Positions 10,198-22,902 are shown, numbered from the stretch's first letter. The stretch: DNA of 64,000 nucleotides from Albugo candida (GCA_905220665.1 CAJNAR010000163.1:413283-477282), one strand, 5' to 3'. Notes: a model not told the origin generated them from the sequence alone. Numbers and translations: made by a program.

Positions 10198-11768
10198 ATG
10201 TTGACCGAACGCACGGAAAAACTGTCCATCCTTCCACCCTCTTGTCCTTTTGATGTAACAGACGTCGAAGAAAGCGAAAACATCATTCCCGCGGATCGTT
10301 TATTTGAAATCTTACTGAGACACGTCCTCTCCTATTTATCGATTCAAGAGCGTTGGGATCGAGCTTTCTCTGTTTGTAAGCGATGGAAAACGCAGTGTGT
10401 TGCATCGTTATATGAAGAGTCTTACTTGGATTTGGTACGTGTTCCAAGCGCATTGTTGAAGTCGCTGGCAATCGGTAGTTCTTCATAGACCTGGTGCAGC
10501 GGAGCTATGGCCAGTATCGTCCAACAAATGGATCAGGATGCCGATTTCTTCAGACAGCACTCCAAGTTGAAAGGTGTCGCTTTAGCTGGGGCGTGTATCA
10601 CTCGCAATATTGTCAGTGGCTTGGTCAAGATGATCGCGATGAATCTCAAACATGTCACAATTGAATCCAGACATGTTGGTGATGACGCGTTGAGAGAGTT
10701 GACAGGATGTAGACGGATAGAAACTCTCACACTTCATTGCATTCGGCTCGAGAGTACTACCATGGTCGAAATATCGAAAACTTGTCCATTTCTTCGTAAT
10801 ATCGATATTGCCGGCTGCCCATACATCGACGATGAAGCGATATTGGCGATTGCTAATAATTCTCATCGGCTTGAGCAACTCAACATTGCATGTTGTTATC
10901 GTCTCTCATCGGCAGCAATCACGTCTATTGCTATGCGTCAATCTCGCACACTTATTGGTCTCAATGCAGATAAATGCATGCAAGTAAGCCTCAGACTCGT
11001 AACTTTTGGCTTCTCATTCGTCTCATTTAGTGTTTGTAGATTTCTGGAACGTCCGTACGACAACTACTCGAGCAACAGCCTCAATTGACGCATCTGTCGT
11101 GCACATACTGTCCAAAAATATCCGGAAGAGCTTTCCATACATGGCAACATCTTTTATCTCCCAGAAAGTCGGAAATGGGTGGAATGCATTCACTTTGCTT
11201 CACAGGCAATCTGGCCATGGACGATTTGGGACTTTCTACTATAATAAAGCACTATCACTCAGCTTTGGAGGTTCTTCATGTAGGATCGCTTCCAAAAATT
11301 GGCCCTGTATCAGTCCAATCGATCGCACAATGTAAATTTCTTCATACACTTGATATAAGTCGATGTGGAACTATCACAGCCAACGATTTCATCACAATCA
11401 TTCAGTCATGTGGTCCGCGTTTGACGAGCCTTAATGCCAATGTATGCTGTCAGCTTGACGATCAAGTTTTGGTGTGTATCAGCCATTTGTGCACAAAACT
11501 CGAGTCTATACTATTGGAATTCTGTTACAACATCACGGATTACGGTCTAATTTCATTGATTCGAGGCTGTGTTTACTTAAAGTCACTTGTTCTGAAAGCT
11601 TGCAATCAGCTTACGGATGCAAGCTTTGAGTATCTCACACAGCATAAGGCTGAAAAGTATCCAATTGAGTATCTTCACATAGGTGCTTGTATGAAGTCAG
11701 ACATGCTTGTTCATGTGATTGACATGGTACAACATCGTTTTCCCAATTGTCGGATCAATTGGTCCTAA
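10198..11768 (+). CDS. F-box and leucine-rich-repeat protein (FBXL type)
   Basis: Likely substrate-recognition subunit of an SCF ubiquitin ligase; the substrate is unknown. I resolve three exons: 10198-10434, 10489-10983 and 11040-11768. The introns are 54 nt (10435-10488, GTACGT...CATAG) and 56 nt (10984-11039, GTAAGC...TGTAG), all phase 0, giving 486 aa. The F-box is at about residues 30-65 (ADRLFEILLRHVLSYLSIQE, then CKRWK). From about residue 105 the protein is built of cysteine-containing LRRs of the FBXL/AMN1 kind, for example LRNIDIAGCPYIDDEAI, LEQLNIACCYRLSSAAI, LHTLDISRCGTITANDF and LESILLEFCYNITDYGL. The exon junctions fall between LRR units without breaking their spacing, which supports the splice model. 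Divergent from the PhyH gene, with 121 bp between the chosen starts. Confidence 0.82.
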
Positions 11769-11870
11769 ATAAGTAAATACATTGCGCTCTTCTTTCCCGC
11801 GCATCTGCGAACTTAACGTGATGCTAAAGTACGAGTGCGAACGTAAGGCATCGACGCTACTGCTGCTCAA

Positions 11871-13630
11871 ATGATCACGATGGAAGGCGCGAATGCGCGC
11901 GATTGGGACACCAAGACGACTTGTACTAGAGTACTCTACATTGATAAAATACCCTTTTATTGGACGGAAGAGACGTTGAAGCGCACTTTCGATTCGTACG
12001 GAACTTTTTCCAAAGTTCTACTGCTTCGAAAGCGGAATTGTTTCTATTCCGCGTATCAAGAATCGTCCATCCAGCGTCGAATCAGCTTCATACAGGCGTT
12101 AGCACAAGTCGAATATGTCGAAAACTCTCAAAATTTGATAGAATTGTGTCGCCAGAACCCGATAACGACGGAAGAAGGCGAGGCTTTGCTGATTGATGTT
12201 GCTAAAGTGGCCGAAATTCGGGATCATAACGACACAAATTCTTCATCTGACAACGACCATAGAAATCGAATCCTTTTGGTCACTATTCAGAATCCATTGT
12301 ATCCAATCACAGTGGAACTTATGTCGTCCATTTTCTCTCATTTTGGAAAAGTGGAGAAAATTGTCATTTTCGAAAAACCAATTGGATTGCAAGTAAAGTA
12401 CACCATATCATGTGATTGTATCAGCTTACAAGGAATCGATTCCTTTATGGATTATAGTGCTTGATACAGCTACGCTCCGTGGAAGACGCGACAGCAGCCA
12501 AGAAGGTGCTAAATGGAGTCAACATCTTTCCGGATTGCTGCTGTCTAATCGTTCACTATTCAAAGCTTCCCGTACGCAGCGATGATAATCATAATCCGCG
12601 ACCTCCTTATAACTCTATCACTTTGCACTTTTTTGTAGCAGGAGCTTGTCGTGAAGACAAATGGACCACGTACATGGGATTATACAAAGTCTGATGCTTT
12701 GAATCCAGCTGATGGCAAACACGATGATGCCTCTCTTGAATCTTCCGAGGAAATGACCAAATTGATTTCCGCTACTGCAAATATGGCGAAAATCGATCAA
12801 GACACAGAATCCTCTGTTCTCTTTGTATCAAATCTTCGCGAATTTATTACGTGTGATCAGCTCTTCAACTTGTTTTCGTGTTATGGAAACGTCGATCGAG
12901 TCAAAAAATTCAATTCCAAGCCGGTACGCCGCTATTTCTCTCAAAGTGTATTTCACATTAATTTATAGGATCACGCATTGGTGCAATTTTCCACTCCTTC
13001 ATTTGCTCGATCTGCACTTTTACATCTTCGTGGATTCACGCTTTTCGGATGTTCGCTGGAAATCACATTTTCCAAGCATGCTTACATTAATATTCGTGCT
13101 GGATCGTCCAAGAACAAGTAGATTACACAGATGATCGCGTGTCATCTTGCCTCCAATGTTTATGTTTAGATCGACTGGAATGATGGAATATGGACACAGC
13201 ACCAATCGATTTACTGGGAAGTTTGCAGGCTTTAGTAAACACATCAATAGTCCCACAAAGATTTTGCATTTTTCAAACTTGGACGAATCGAGCAAAGAAG
13301 AAGTGCGTTTCTATGGCGCTGCAGATCCTTGTGGTACTATGCGCTAAACTGCGTGTTATTTATTACAGGCACTTCGAGCTCATCTACTTGTCCACGCAAA
13401 TGTGGCCAATTTCCGTCTCAAGCTTTTTGCAGTGAACGGCCATTCTCAGGCGTTAGCAGAGGTAATACAAACACAATTCAATCGTACATTCCAACTTACG
13501 TGATTTTCTGATGCAGTTTCAGTCAATCGACATGGCCACCAACACATTGGTTTCGGCACATAACACTTTATTGCATAATCGACGACTGAGAGTGGCATTT
13601 TCAACTCAAATTGTTAGCAAATGGCCGTAG
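11871..13630 (+). CDS. PTB/hnRNP-L-like RNA-binding protein with four RRMs
   Basis: Nuclear pre-mRNA-binding protein family acting in splicing and mRNA stability. Seven exons rebuilt by hand: 11871-12392, 12458-12571, 12639-12923, 12969-13117, 13170-13302, 13369-13461 and 13517-13630. The six GT-AG introns are 45-66 nt. The joined frame is 469 aa. RRM1 starts at VLYIDKIPFYWTEETLK. RRM2 is rebuilt across two introns (LLVTIQNPLYPITVELM to NIFPDCCCLIVHYSKLP). The linker QELVVKTNGPRTWDYTK matches the family's W-D-Y-T motif. RRM3 is VLFVSNLREFITCDQLF to GCSLEITFSKHAYI. RRM4 is KILHFSNLDESSKEE to RRLRVAFSTQIV. The missing aromatic in RNP1 and the ALAQVEYV-type strand are typical of PTB RRMs. RRM1 carries an odd in-frame 19-codon insertion (12039-12095). 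Stop codon 123 bp from convergent IFT81. Confidence 0.75.
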
Positions 13631-13753
13631 GAACACATGCAAGATGCAGATTGTCAATAGGAAAAGAGAAGCTGGATACTCTCACAGAACAATTACAATT
13701 TGCATCGATTTGATGTATTATGAGCAAAGCGATACAAAAGCTGAGGTCTGACA

Positions 13754-15906
13754 TTATGAATCAATTGTCAGCACATTGGCATGCATCTCACTGATCGTCG
13801 TGGTGTTTTGAGGTTGAAGCAGTTCATTTTGCGCGAGTTTCAGCTTACATTGCAATAAGCTTTTCAATTGCTCAAATTGCTGGCATTGTATTTGAAATTG
13901 CTGTGCGTTCGCCTTCAAATTTTTTTGCTGCTTTCTCAATTCTTTGGTCAGAATTTCTTGCTGTCCGATTTTCTGCTTGTACAAATCCTGGAACGTTCTG
14001 ATATCGCGTAATAATTTCCCATTCCCTTTTTCAAACTCAATTTCTTGTTCGATTTTCTCGACTTTTGCCTTCTCAATGGAAATGAGGCAATGAAGCGTAT
14101 GATACTGAGTCTCTTCTCGCAGACAATCTTCCTGGAACGCATTGCATTCTTGTTCTAATTTGATGCGTTCCGTCTCCATCCCAAGCGCTACATTTTCATA
14201 TTGTGTCTTTTTTTCGATATAAATTTGCTCGATTTCCTGGAAGCGTTGTCGTACTTCACGAAGCTGTTTGATCTGAGGAGCCAATTCGTTTTTTCGTGCT
14301 TGTAAGGTCTGATTGATTTGTCTGACGATCTGAGATATTTCTTCGAGTGTATCGCCTTTTTCCTCATTCAATTGCGCATTCTTTCTGGAAATATCGTCCA
14401 ATTTATCTTTTGTCTCGAGGAATCCCACAACTCCTTTTTTTATTTCAATTTTTTTGAGAAATTGATCCAAATCCGATAATTTCGACTTCAGAATTTGTTC
14501 GGTTCGATGCAGAATCACACACTCTGTCGAGATTTCGGCGGCTTCGGCCTTCAACTTTTTATATTGAGCCGTCTTGCTTCGTAATTGATTTGCATATTGT
14601 TTGAATTCTTCGCGTGACATGAATTTGACTCCTTTTGCACTGGAAAAATCGCTGACTTTCCTCTCGGTAATCTCGAGTTGTTTGGTCAGTTTGAGCTTTT
14701 CCTGCTTTAATGATTCCAATTGCTCTTCTTTTTCGCTCAGTTTCTTTGACTGTACGCTTGCGTGTTGGCGGAAAATTGCGAGTTTATCATCTCCGCATTG
14801 TTTTTGTGCTTGCACAATATCGCTTCGTAATCTTTGAATCGACTGCTCCATACTCTGAATCTCTTGATCCATCTCGCGAAGATCAGCTTCTGATTTCGCC
14901 GGTTCCTGTAATGCTTTCTCCAGCCTCTGTAGATTTTCTTGCTGTACTTTCATTTCTTCTGGAAATTGATGGATTAGAATTCTGCGATTTTTTTCGACTT
15001 GCAATGTTAAATGCTCCAACAGCTCCTCAGGCGATGTGTCCTGGCTAAGTGAACGCTTCACGTCGCCTAATTTCGCTTCAGTTTCAGTCACTCGCTTCTC
15101 CACGTTCGTCAACGCCATCATTTGCTCGCGTTTCCGATCATGCAATTTCGCCTGCTCTTCCTGCTCTTTGCGGAGTGCGCTACTGGCCTTCAAAATTGCC
15201 TGAAAATTTTCATCATTTGCGGTTTTCTTCTTAATGGTTGAAATCTTCTCTTCGAGTTGATGGGATTCTTGCTCTAATTGAGATATTTCTTTGTGTAATT
15301 CACCAGGTCGCGACCTGACATTTCGCAATTGATCGACGTCTTTGTGTACTTGTTTGAATTCATCCTGTAGATTCTTAAAGTGATCATAGAGTCCAGCCAG
15401 CGCTGGGCAGATATCATCAGTGATCGAAAAATACCAGACCGAGCTTCATACCTTGATCCATAAAGAGCTCCTGAGGGACATTGACCGAGACCAAATACTT
15501 GGCCAAATACGCTCTTTTTTGATGATGTGCAAGATTTTTCAAGGCCCAATGCAAAATCGGGTAGACAACCCCGCGATAGCCCTGTACGAGTCCATCCCGA
15601 AAGTTTTCCATGTCGCTGGACCTACAGCTCGCTACTAAAGCACGTGTTGCACAAAATGTCGTTCAGGACTTACGAGGAAGGCAGCGGATATCGCAATAAC
15701 TGAAGAGATTCGAGCATCCGAGCAGCTCTGTCATCATCCGCTTCTGTTCGAAGATCGACCGCATGTTTTGCATCGATATGCACAAAGACGGTGTTAAGAA
15801 TTTGCAGCAGTTCAAAATTATTTTTCTCATCAAATGCGACCAAAGTCAGGTCGAGTTTGAACGGCTCCTTTTTCAAGTGATCGACAATGAATTGGAGCTC
15901 CGACAT
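13754..15906 (-). CDS. IFT81: IFT81, intraflagellar transport protein 81
   Basis: Core subunit of the IFT-B complex; with IFT74 it binds and carries tubulin for cilium/flagellum assembly. Three exons on the minus strand: 15906-15674, 15621-15452 and 15402-13754. The 52-nt and 49-nt GT-AG introns are at 15622-15673 and 15403-15451. The product is 683 aa, against about 676 in animals. The N-terminal calponin-homology-like tubulin-binding part is clear: MSELQFIVDHLKKEPF, then VVYPILHWALKN and QKRAYLAKYLVSVNVPQE. From about residue 140 the rest is coiled coil, with the diagnostic IFT81 segment GVKFMSREEFKQYANQLRSK. Both splice junctions restore family sequence, for example MDQ-ALAGLYDHFKNLQDEF. 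With CFAP61 this argues for a motile-cilium stage. Convergent with the PTB-like gene. Confidence 0.93.
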
Positions 15907-16010
15907 TTGAACACGACACTTATAAGCGCATGCGACCTCTTAGCGAAAAATCTCTTTTTTCTATTCAACACATATGTCTCATAATGCCTCAAAATCAAAC
16001 AAGTAAAAAG

Positions 16011-19000
16011 TCACGAGGCGCTGACGCCTTCCCTAACGAATCAAAAACAACGACAATGAGAAGAGAAATCAGCTGACAATTATACAAAACGTACTTTCGA
16101 AAAGCTTCCGCGATGCGATGTGAATCAAAAGTGCAGTGAATACTCACAATTTCCCGTCCCTGTAGACTCAAAATATCGCAAGATTCTTCGGTGACAATTT
16201 GACTATTGCGAAGAATACGATACGTTGTCGTAGTCATCACAACAGCGCTTTCATCCTCTTCGTCGATGATTATACGCAGCACACGTCCACTACAGCGCTC
16301 CACTGTCTCATCTCGAAGCTTCCAATAATCGCAAAGGCGTTCATATCCGTGAAATTCTCCCCAATACGGAACGGAATCGGGAAGATTTGAGCTTAGAATA
16401 CAGCGCGATGCAATTGATTCGAGCTTTTCTTCGATCCAAAAGCCCGGAGGGAGCTCAAATGGCGTTTGATACTTGAGATCTGGTCCGAATAGCGTCTCGT
16501 AAAAAGAAGAGATGACTTCTTTCATCTCACAACGAGTCAATCGATCGAGAGGCCGAGGACGTGTGTGCGAGCGTGGTTCCAATGCCGAATTTGACTTTTT
16601 CAGATGATGCGCGCCCGATGCTGAAAGACACGCTGATACTTGTGTGAGCCAAGTCGAACGCGTCGAGACAGAATCCACGAGAAGCCAAAGCATTCCATGA
16701 CCTTGAGTGTTGATTTGAAGACCAAAGACATTGAGTTTGCCACCGACCGAAGTCGGAATTCCATCTGTCACACTGAGCGGTCGAACTGTTCCACGCACAA
16801 ATGTGCGATCTCGTGCATGCGCTTCACTCACGTAATAACTCAACGTGCCTTCCACGCGATTGAGCACAAAGTAACATCGTTCCCACACGTGACGCTGTCC
16901 TGTTTCGGGCATTCTGCTCTTGTACATGTACCCGCTTGTGATCGCATTTAGTCGTACTTCGTCCGAGACCGCGGGAGTGGTGCTACCTCTTGCGGAGTTA
17001 CAATTCGATTTTGTGAGAGGAACATCCACAACGTGAACTCCGCCATCATGATGAACGTATTCGGAGATATCTTGTCCTTTGGATGTGTCGACGATGACAA
17101 TACTTCCCATTAATGCGTGGCTGTCCTGATCCGGGTTGAAAGGCTCATGAGACAGCGCTAGATACGGCTGAGCTTGCTTCGTTACTAAATTTGGTGTGAT
17201 CACAAGTGATTTTTTCAGTCTTTTGAGCATAGAGTTCCATCCAAATGTTTTCTGTTGTGATTCACATTGAGCTGTACCCGCTGTTTGTGATCGTTGTTGT
17301 TGTGTGTATACTCGTTCGGGGACTTTGATCACGGAGCCTAAGCGCATGGGATGTCGAAACATTGGCGATTGAAGCACTTGTTTGATGTAATAGCTCGAGC
17401 TCCTTGACTCCTCTTTGCCCAAATTCTCCTTAGACTCTGTCGATTCCGTTGCGCTTGTAGCCGATGCCTTTTCATTCGATTCTGTTGACGAAAGTCTCTC
17501 CTCATGATTTTCCATACCGCCACTTTGTTCCGTTTCTGAGCCAGAATCGCCTTTTTCAGACGATTTTGCGTCGCTCTTGATACTATTTCCGCGAAGCCGC
17601 TGCCATAAAACATTGCGGCTGCAATAAAGCATAACTTCCCGATTGTTAGCACTCAGTACTTTGGTTTCAAACACACTTGATATCGCTTCATGGACAAGAG
17701 CTGCATACACTCCAAGTTCCGGAACTTGATTTGCTCGAACCAAAATGTCCAAAATACTCGTTTTCTCTTCCCCATCCAGCAAGTCTGCGGTCAGCGAGCA
17801 ATTCCTCGCGCGTGTTCCATTCTCATCGCGCAGGATGAACGTAATGGAAGGTATAATATGAATCAGAAGCATATCGGATGTCGATTTCTTCTCTAAAAGT
17901 GCAAAATATCGACTGATTAACTCTCCTTCGTGAAGTGCTTTGTTCACTTTCGGTTCATCCAATTGTACGATTGTGTACAAATACTTTGCGACGGCGACTA
18001 AAACTGAAGGCGAGTGGTTTGAATTGAGATGTTTGGCAAAGGCTTTGGCTGTCATTTCAATCGCTGGACTCACTTGCATCCAAAGGTTATGCTTCTCAGA
18101 GAATGGTTTCAAACTGTACATGGACGACTCCATTCCTGAGCCAGCTCGAGCCATGACTGCACACGAATCAGCTGCGCTGACAGGGGAATGGTCGCCTTCT
18201 GCATGTGAAGAAGAGTCTTTATCGCTATTGTCACTTTCGTCACAGGGAGATTCGGAGGTGTCAACGGCGCTTTCGTCGGCATTCTCTTCTTTCTGCTGAT
18301 TCGACCGATACAGCTTTTGGTATAAGAGCACAATTTCCGTCGCAACATCGACCAAAAATACTACAAACAAATGGACATTGAGTCATCTCAAATGCGTGTA
18401 TAGTAAAGCAGCATACCGCTCGAATTCAGCTTTTCATCTCGCAATTCGATTTGCTCGAGCTCTTGCACTGCATGCTGTAATATAGATCCAATTATGTCGT
18501 TCGTTTGGCTCAATTGTTCCAAAAACATAAATTGTAAGAAATTGTGGTATCCATGCGACATAGACTCAAAGCCTCGAATGGTTCCAAACTGATCGCGGAC
18601 AAAATATTTCGAGAGCACGATACCACCTTCGCGCCGACAAAAAGCCCCCAGCCGATCCGCTTGATTTGCTTGTAAGAGATCGACAAGCAATTGAGCAATA
18701 TTTTCCGTTTTTTCTTGCGTGTAAGGCTCGGAATAATCCAAATTCTGCGTGCTCTGTACAAGACACGGAAGAATCACTTCCATCGCATCATTTTTGGCAG
18801 TAATTGGATGAACACTCTCATAAGACTGCAGAATGAGTATCAGCATGTACTTGACCGTGCTTGAGTAGAAATGAGGAAGAATTTTAGGAAGAAATTGTTT
18901 CAACACGTTTTCCACATATCCTTCCTCTAGACAACTGGCATCATGCAAACGTACAAGTGCCTTACTATAAAACAATAGCTGCATTTCATCCAGTGGCGCT

Positions 19001-19689
19001 TCCTGGTCGAATATTGAAAATAGTAATTGCCACTTGATGAGGTCTTGAGGCTGTTGACATCCAAAGACACAATTATGCTTCAGTGAATCAGCGGAAGAAT
19101 CTGACGAAAACGACTCGTAGAGATCGTCATCACCAGAATACAGTCTCATGACGATTTCTGAGCACAAAAAAAAATTCTTGTAGTAGCCGTATTCTTCATG
19201 AGGGACACCTTCGAAGACGGGTTTCTTCACAAATTCCCGTAATACATGAAGCACGTTTTCAGACTGCATCAGCCAGCTGCGTACTTCTGAATCTATATCG
19301 TCTAAAAGCTCTGAAAAAATATCTAAATCCATTCCTAAAAGTTTCTCGACACTCAAGTCTGAAAGTATCTCATCATAAGTACCATTTAGTGTGGATCGCC
19401 GACGATTCACAAACTTTGAAAGACTTCCAGCACGGCCCCCTCTTCTTGAAGCAAGGTCTATCTCATCTAAAGAGAAAGACATGGGCATTGATGACGAATT
19501 GGGATGTGAGTTCGGACTGTGGCCATTAACGCCTACTTTCGCATTCTTTGTAGGCGATAATGCCATTGGAATGATTAAGCTGTCTTGCTCTAGGATTGGT
19601 TTCTCATCGAAAGAAAGATCTTGTTGAGGATCTAATCTTTTGCATGCTGTCGGGGCTTCCATCTCCGGAGTACTGCACGTTTCACTCAT
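16011..19689 (-). CDS. SAPS-like phosphatase-regulator protein fused to PH and NTF2-like domains
   Basis: Predicted large scaffold of 1,186 aa. Exons: 19689-18417, 18360-16095 and 16032-16011. The introns are 56 nt (18361-18416) and 62 nt (16033-16094); without the second one the frame would end at 15995 with an unrelated tail. Residues about 105-640 resemble the SAPS domain of Sit4/PP6 regulatory subunits (LGMDLDIFSELLDDIDSEV, ENIAQLLVDLLQANQADRL, IVLSKYFVRDQFG). An acidic Ser/Glu-rich linker follows. A PH domain lies at about 897-1000 (SGYMYKSRMPETGQRHVWER, then WLLVDSVSTRSTWLTQV) and a SnoaL/NTF2-like fold at about 1030-1180 (SSFYETLFGPDLKYQTP). The SAPS call rests on pattern similarity only. 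The PH domain suggests membrane recruitment of a PP6-type phosphatase; this is inference. Head-on to IFT81's start with 104 bp between. Confidence 0.62.
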
Positions 19690-21849
19690 CTGTAAAGTCT
19701 AAAAACAAATTTGCTCATTTAAATCGCGTGAGAGAGTATACATATAATGACGTATAGTTCGGACTCTTGTGTGTATACAGAATGTCCAATATTCCTTCTC
19801 AGTTGTTATAAAACATGACAGTTATTAAGAATGCATCGGCTCTTTCTGCCGGACGCTTTGATTCTTCACGAAGGATTCAGTAGCTACTCAATAAAGAATC
19901 AGAATGCGTGAAGGCCAGAGGAGGTTTCGGAGGGGATTGTCACACGAAAGCAAGCGTTTAATTTCTCGTTATTATTCGATCTTAGGAATCTCACCGATCC
20001 GGGCGAAAGTACCTCACCCGTCGAGGCGAAGAAAGCTCTACTAAAGTTTGTTAGATCAGATCGATGTATATGATGCATCAATGGACACAAACTCTTTGCA
20101 TCGGAGAGTCAAGGTCTTCCACCATTGAAATGCCGACCGAGCAAGTAGCTTTATTCCTTGTAACACTTCCCAGCTTGCTTGTTATCGCGCAAGTGCATGA
20201 CGAGCCTTATCTTCCTCGATATTGAAAATACGTTTTCTTAATAAATTCCTCGCTTGCCATAACATATTTTCGAAGAAAGTAAGCTCAATTGTCGAGATAC
20301 CGCTATACTACAGAAATGGATTTCTACCCAGTCGTCGCCAGCACTACCTATCGCCCGGTTTATAATGCAACATTCCAGTCAAACCCAAGCCGAGTGGGCC
20401 AATACTTGACTTAATCAAGTGGATATAACTGAAGCGTAAAATAAATCTTTGTATCATCAGATACCACCCATACTCGTGGGATGTATCTCAGGGAGCATAT
20501 AAACGCAGCGATGATTAGTGTAGGTTCTCGCTTAGATCCTCACACTCAAGCATCACCAACACTTTTTTGTTTAGAGCTAACAAGAAAGCCATAACAATCA
20601 ATGATTGGAAGATGAATCCCGTCGCAAGACTTCTCTCTCTCTATGTGCAGTTTAGTTCGCTGGAGAGATGTCTGGAAGAGTACAACAATATGGCCTTCTA
20701 TGAAAAGCCGCTGCTTGATTGCACTAACGCTCAGTATCATGTGGCCATGATTATAGCTTTAGACGATAATTTATATATCCTCGGACCAAATACTTTGTTC
20801 TTGCTACACTTTTCTCGTTCAAACTTCTGTGACTGAGAAGGCTGTTTGTAGGACAACTCGATTGTGACTTCTTGTATTGGGTATACAAAGAATCCGCCCA
20901 GCTGATCACGTCAAAACCTTCTCTTTGTGTATGAAGGTGATACACGACGCGTAGATTCGGCCTTTGTAGCGTCTTGAGACAAATGATATGAAAGAAGTAT
21001 ACATAGGGATCATTCGAATGAGATCATTTGTAAAAAGCTTGTAACAAAAGCTGGCTGATATCGGTACAGTCCGCTTATTTCCTAAGGATGATCTCAATTA
21101 CTTTACACCTAAATAAATGTATACATAGGCTTAAATGATTTTACGGCTTAATCATTTCATGTACGAAGTAATTTCTACTCGGCATAGTCGCCTTCCTATC
21201 TGGAAAGATCATTGCTGGTGCCATGCGATCGCACTCACCTTACAGTCGTGTTCATCAAATCGGGCTAACCAACTCGTTCGAGATTTTTTAATTGATCACA
21301 TGCTGTAGAAAGGCCCTTACTACGGATGAGCTTTTTACATTAGTTTCAAACGCTCGCAAGTATTTCATGTGGTCTTTTATAACATTCAAATAGCCTAAAC
21401 ACTTGAAGTATTCAGTCAATATTCTCGCAATATAGGCACCTTTAAGTGATGCTACGCGATTGATAGAAGATAAGAGCTCAAGAAAGTCATCAGTTCACGG
21501 ATGGAAGATTGGAGCTAGCGTAAATCATCAATCAACGAAAAGTGTACGAAAGCTTGAGCTCCTACAATCTCATCTAATCGTCAGAATCTAAGGTTGAGGT
21601 CGACAGTGCAGACAAACACTGGCGTTCATGTATGATAGGCGAATTCTTGTTGATAGTCCGCTCTAAAGTACTTTCTTCAGTACTCTCAGCTAGGTGTAGA
21701 CACGCGGGTCTAGTCAAAGCGTATTATCAATTGACACTAGCGAAATCACTGATATTGTACAGGATTTTGTTGGAGTCCTCCGAATTTAATGAAGATGGAA
21801 TGAAGAACGACGAGACATGAAACATATTTATTTATTCAACATGACATCT
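19690..21849. other. Region of about 2.2 kb without a recognised gene
   Basis: Upstream flank of the SAPS-like gene and downstream flank of the TauE-like gene. I see only short frames broken by stops. The least bad is an ATG frame at 20612-20836 (+, 74 aa, MNPVARLLSLYVQFSSLE...), which resembles nothing I know. A minus-strand 63-codon frame at 19899-20090 is also unassigned. There is no transposon protein signature and no RNA gene that I can recognise. The stretch could hold a fast-evolving gene with several short introns, or decayed sequence. Confidence 0.4.
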
Positions 21850-22902
21850 CTATAACGATCTCTTGATCATAACCATTGCGGCAGCACCCAACGTAACACC
21901 TAGAAAACCGCGGAGAAAGTCTTCGGAAAGTTGTAATGTAACATATTCTGAAGTCAGATACATTGAGACTACTAGGGAAGCACCAAGTCGTAACGAAGTT
22001 GGTAAATGAATCGTTTTGGCTTTGATGTTGTACCAGGCAGCCGCCGTTGCAGATGGTACTATGCCCAAAAGTGAAGTCCCGATGATCGCTTCTTGAGGCA
22101 TATCGCTCACGACTGTGAGGTAGGAAGTTATCAGAATGCCTCCACCAGTTCCGCACAACCCTGAAATGAATCCAGAGGCAGCTCCTGCAACTAAGTACTT
22201 GGAATTTATCCGTAAGAAATTCAACAGATCATTGGACGCGTCCGCCCAAAATGCTGCAATGCTATCAGACTCGTTGGGGAACGATTGAAGATCGAGAGGA
22301 TGAGAGATTCCATTAAATTTTGGTAGGTGACCACTCTGCTTAAGAAAAATTAGCGGGGAGGCTGCTACCATTACGATACCTCCAACGAGCGATAAGCGCT
22401 TACTGCTCAAGTTGTGAGCTAAACGGACTCCGTAACGAGAGCAGAAAATTGCTGGCAATGTCGTAAGAAATGCAATCGGATAGTTACAAGCACCTTGACG
22501 AAAGTAATTCCAGGATCCAACGGCTGAGCTCACTGTAATTGCACCAATGGACGTTCCATTAACAATCTGTTGCGAGAAAGTTGTCCACTTTGCCAGCACC
22601 TACGAACAGCATTCATCAGGTTATTCCAATAAAAAAATTAAACATCCATACGGGAATTAAGACCGTGCCTCCACCCAAACCTGTCAGCGCCGATAGCACT
22701 CCAGCACAACCTCCTGAAATACAATAATATGATTACAATGTCTGGGATTTGAAAGAAAGCTTTTCCAATGACCTGCTATAATAGTAGCGCTACGTGAAAT
22801 GGACTTGGTGCTCTCAACGCTACTATTTGACTTGGAAGTCATAAATACGCGCCGAGTTCGAAATTGTTTCAATTGAACGGCACGGCTTCCAAGTCGAAGC
22901 AT
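21850..22902 (-). CDS. TauE/SafE family multi-pass membrane protein (sulfite-exporter-like permease)
   Basis: Family members are predicted anion (sulfite or organosulfonate) permeases; the substrate here is unknown. Three exons on the minus strand: 22902-22773, 22713-22652 and 22599-21850. The 59-nt and 52-nt introns are at 22714-22772 and 22600-22651, giving 313 aa. Splicing rebuilds the first family repeat: AGGCAGVLSALTGLGGGTV, then LIPVLAKWTTFSQQIVNGTS. The second repeat is AGAASGFISGLCGTGGGILI followed by PQEAIIGTSLLG. These paired G-x-GGG and GTSL motifs are the hallmark of the family. Several hydrophobic helices are visible. The first 40 residues are basic and Ser-rich (LRLGSRAVQLKQFRTRRVF), which could be an organelle-targeting presequence; this is inference. 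The start lies only 50 bp after the MCM3 stop, on the same strand. Confidence 0.82.

Noticed and set aside
15995..16094. C-terminal extension of the SAPS-like protein reading to 15,995
   Set aside because: The tail ISLLIVVVFDSL is a typical read-through of a T-rich intron; a GT-AG intron at 16,033-16,094 gives a clean shorter end.
20612..20836. 74-aa plus-strand frame as a gene
   Set aside because: No family resemblance, no supporting splice context, and no more coding-like than chance frames in the same region; left as a note only.
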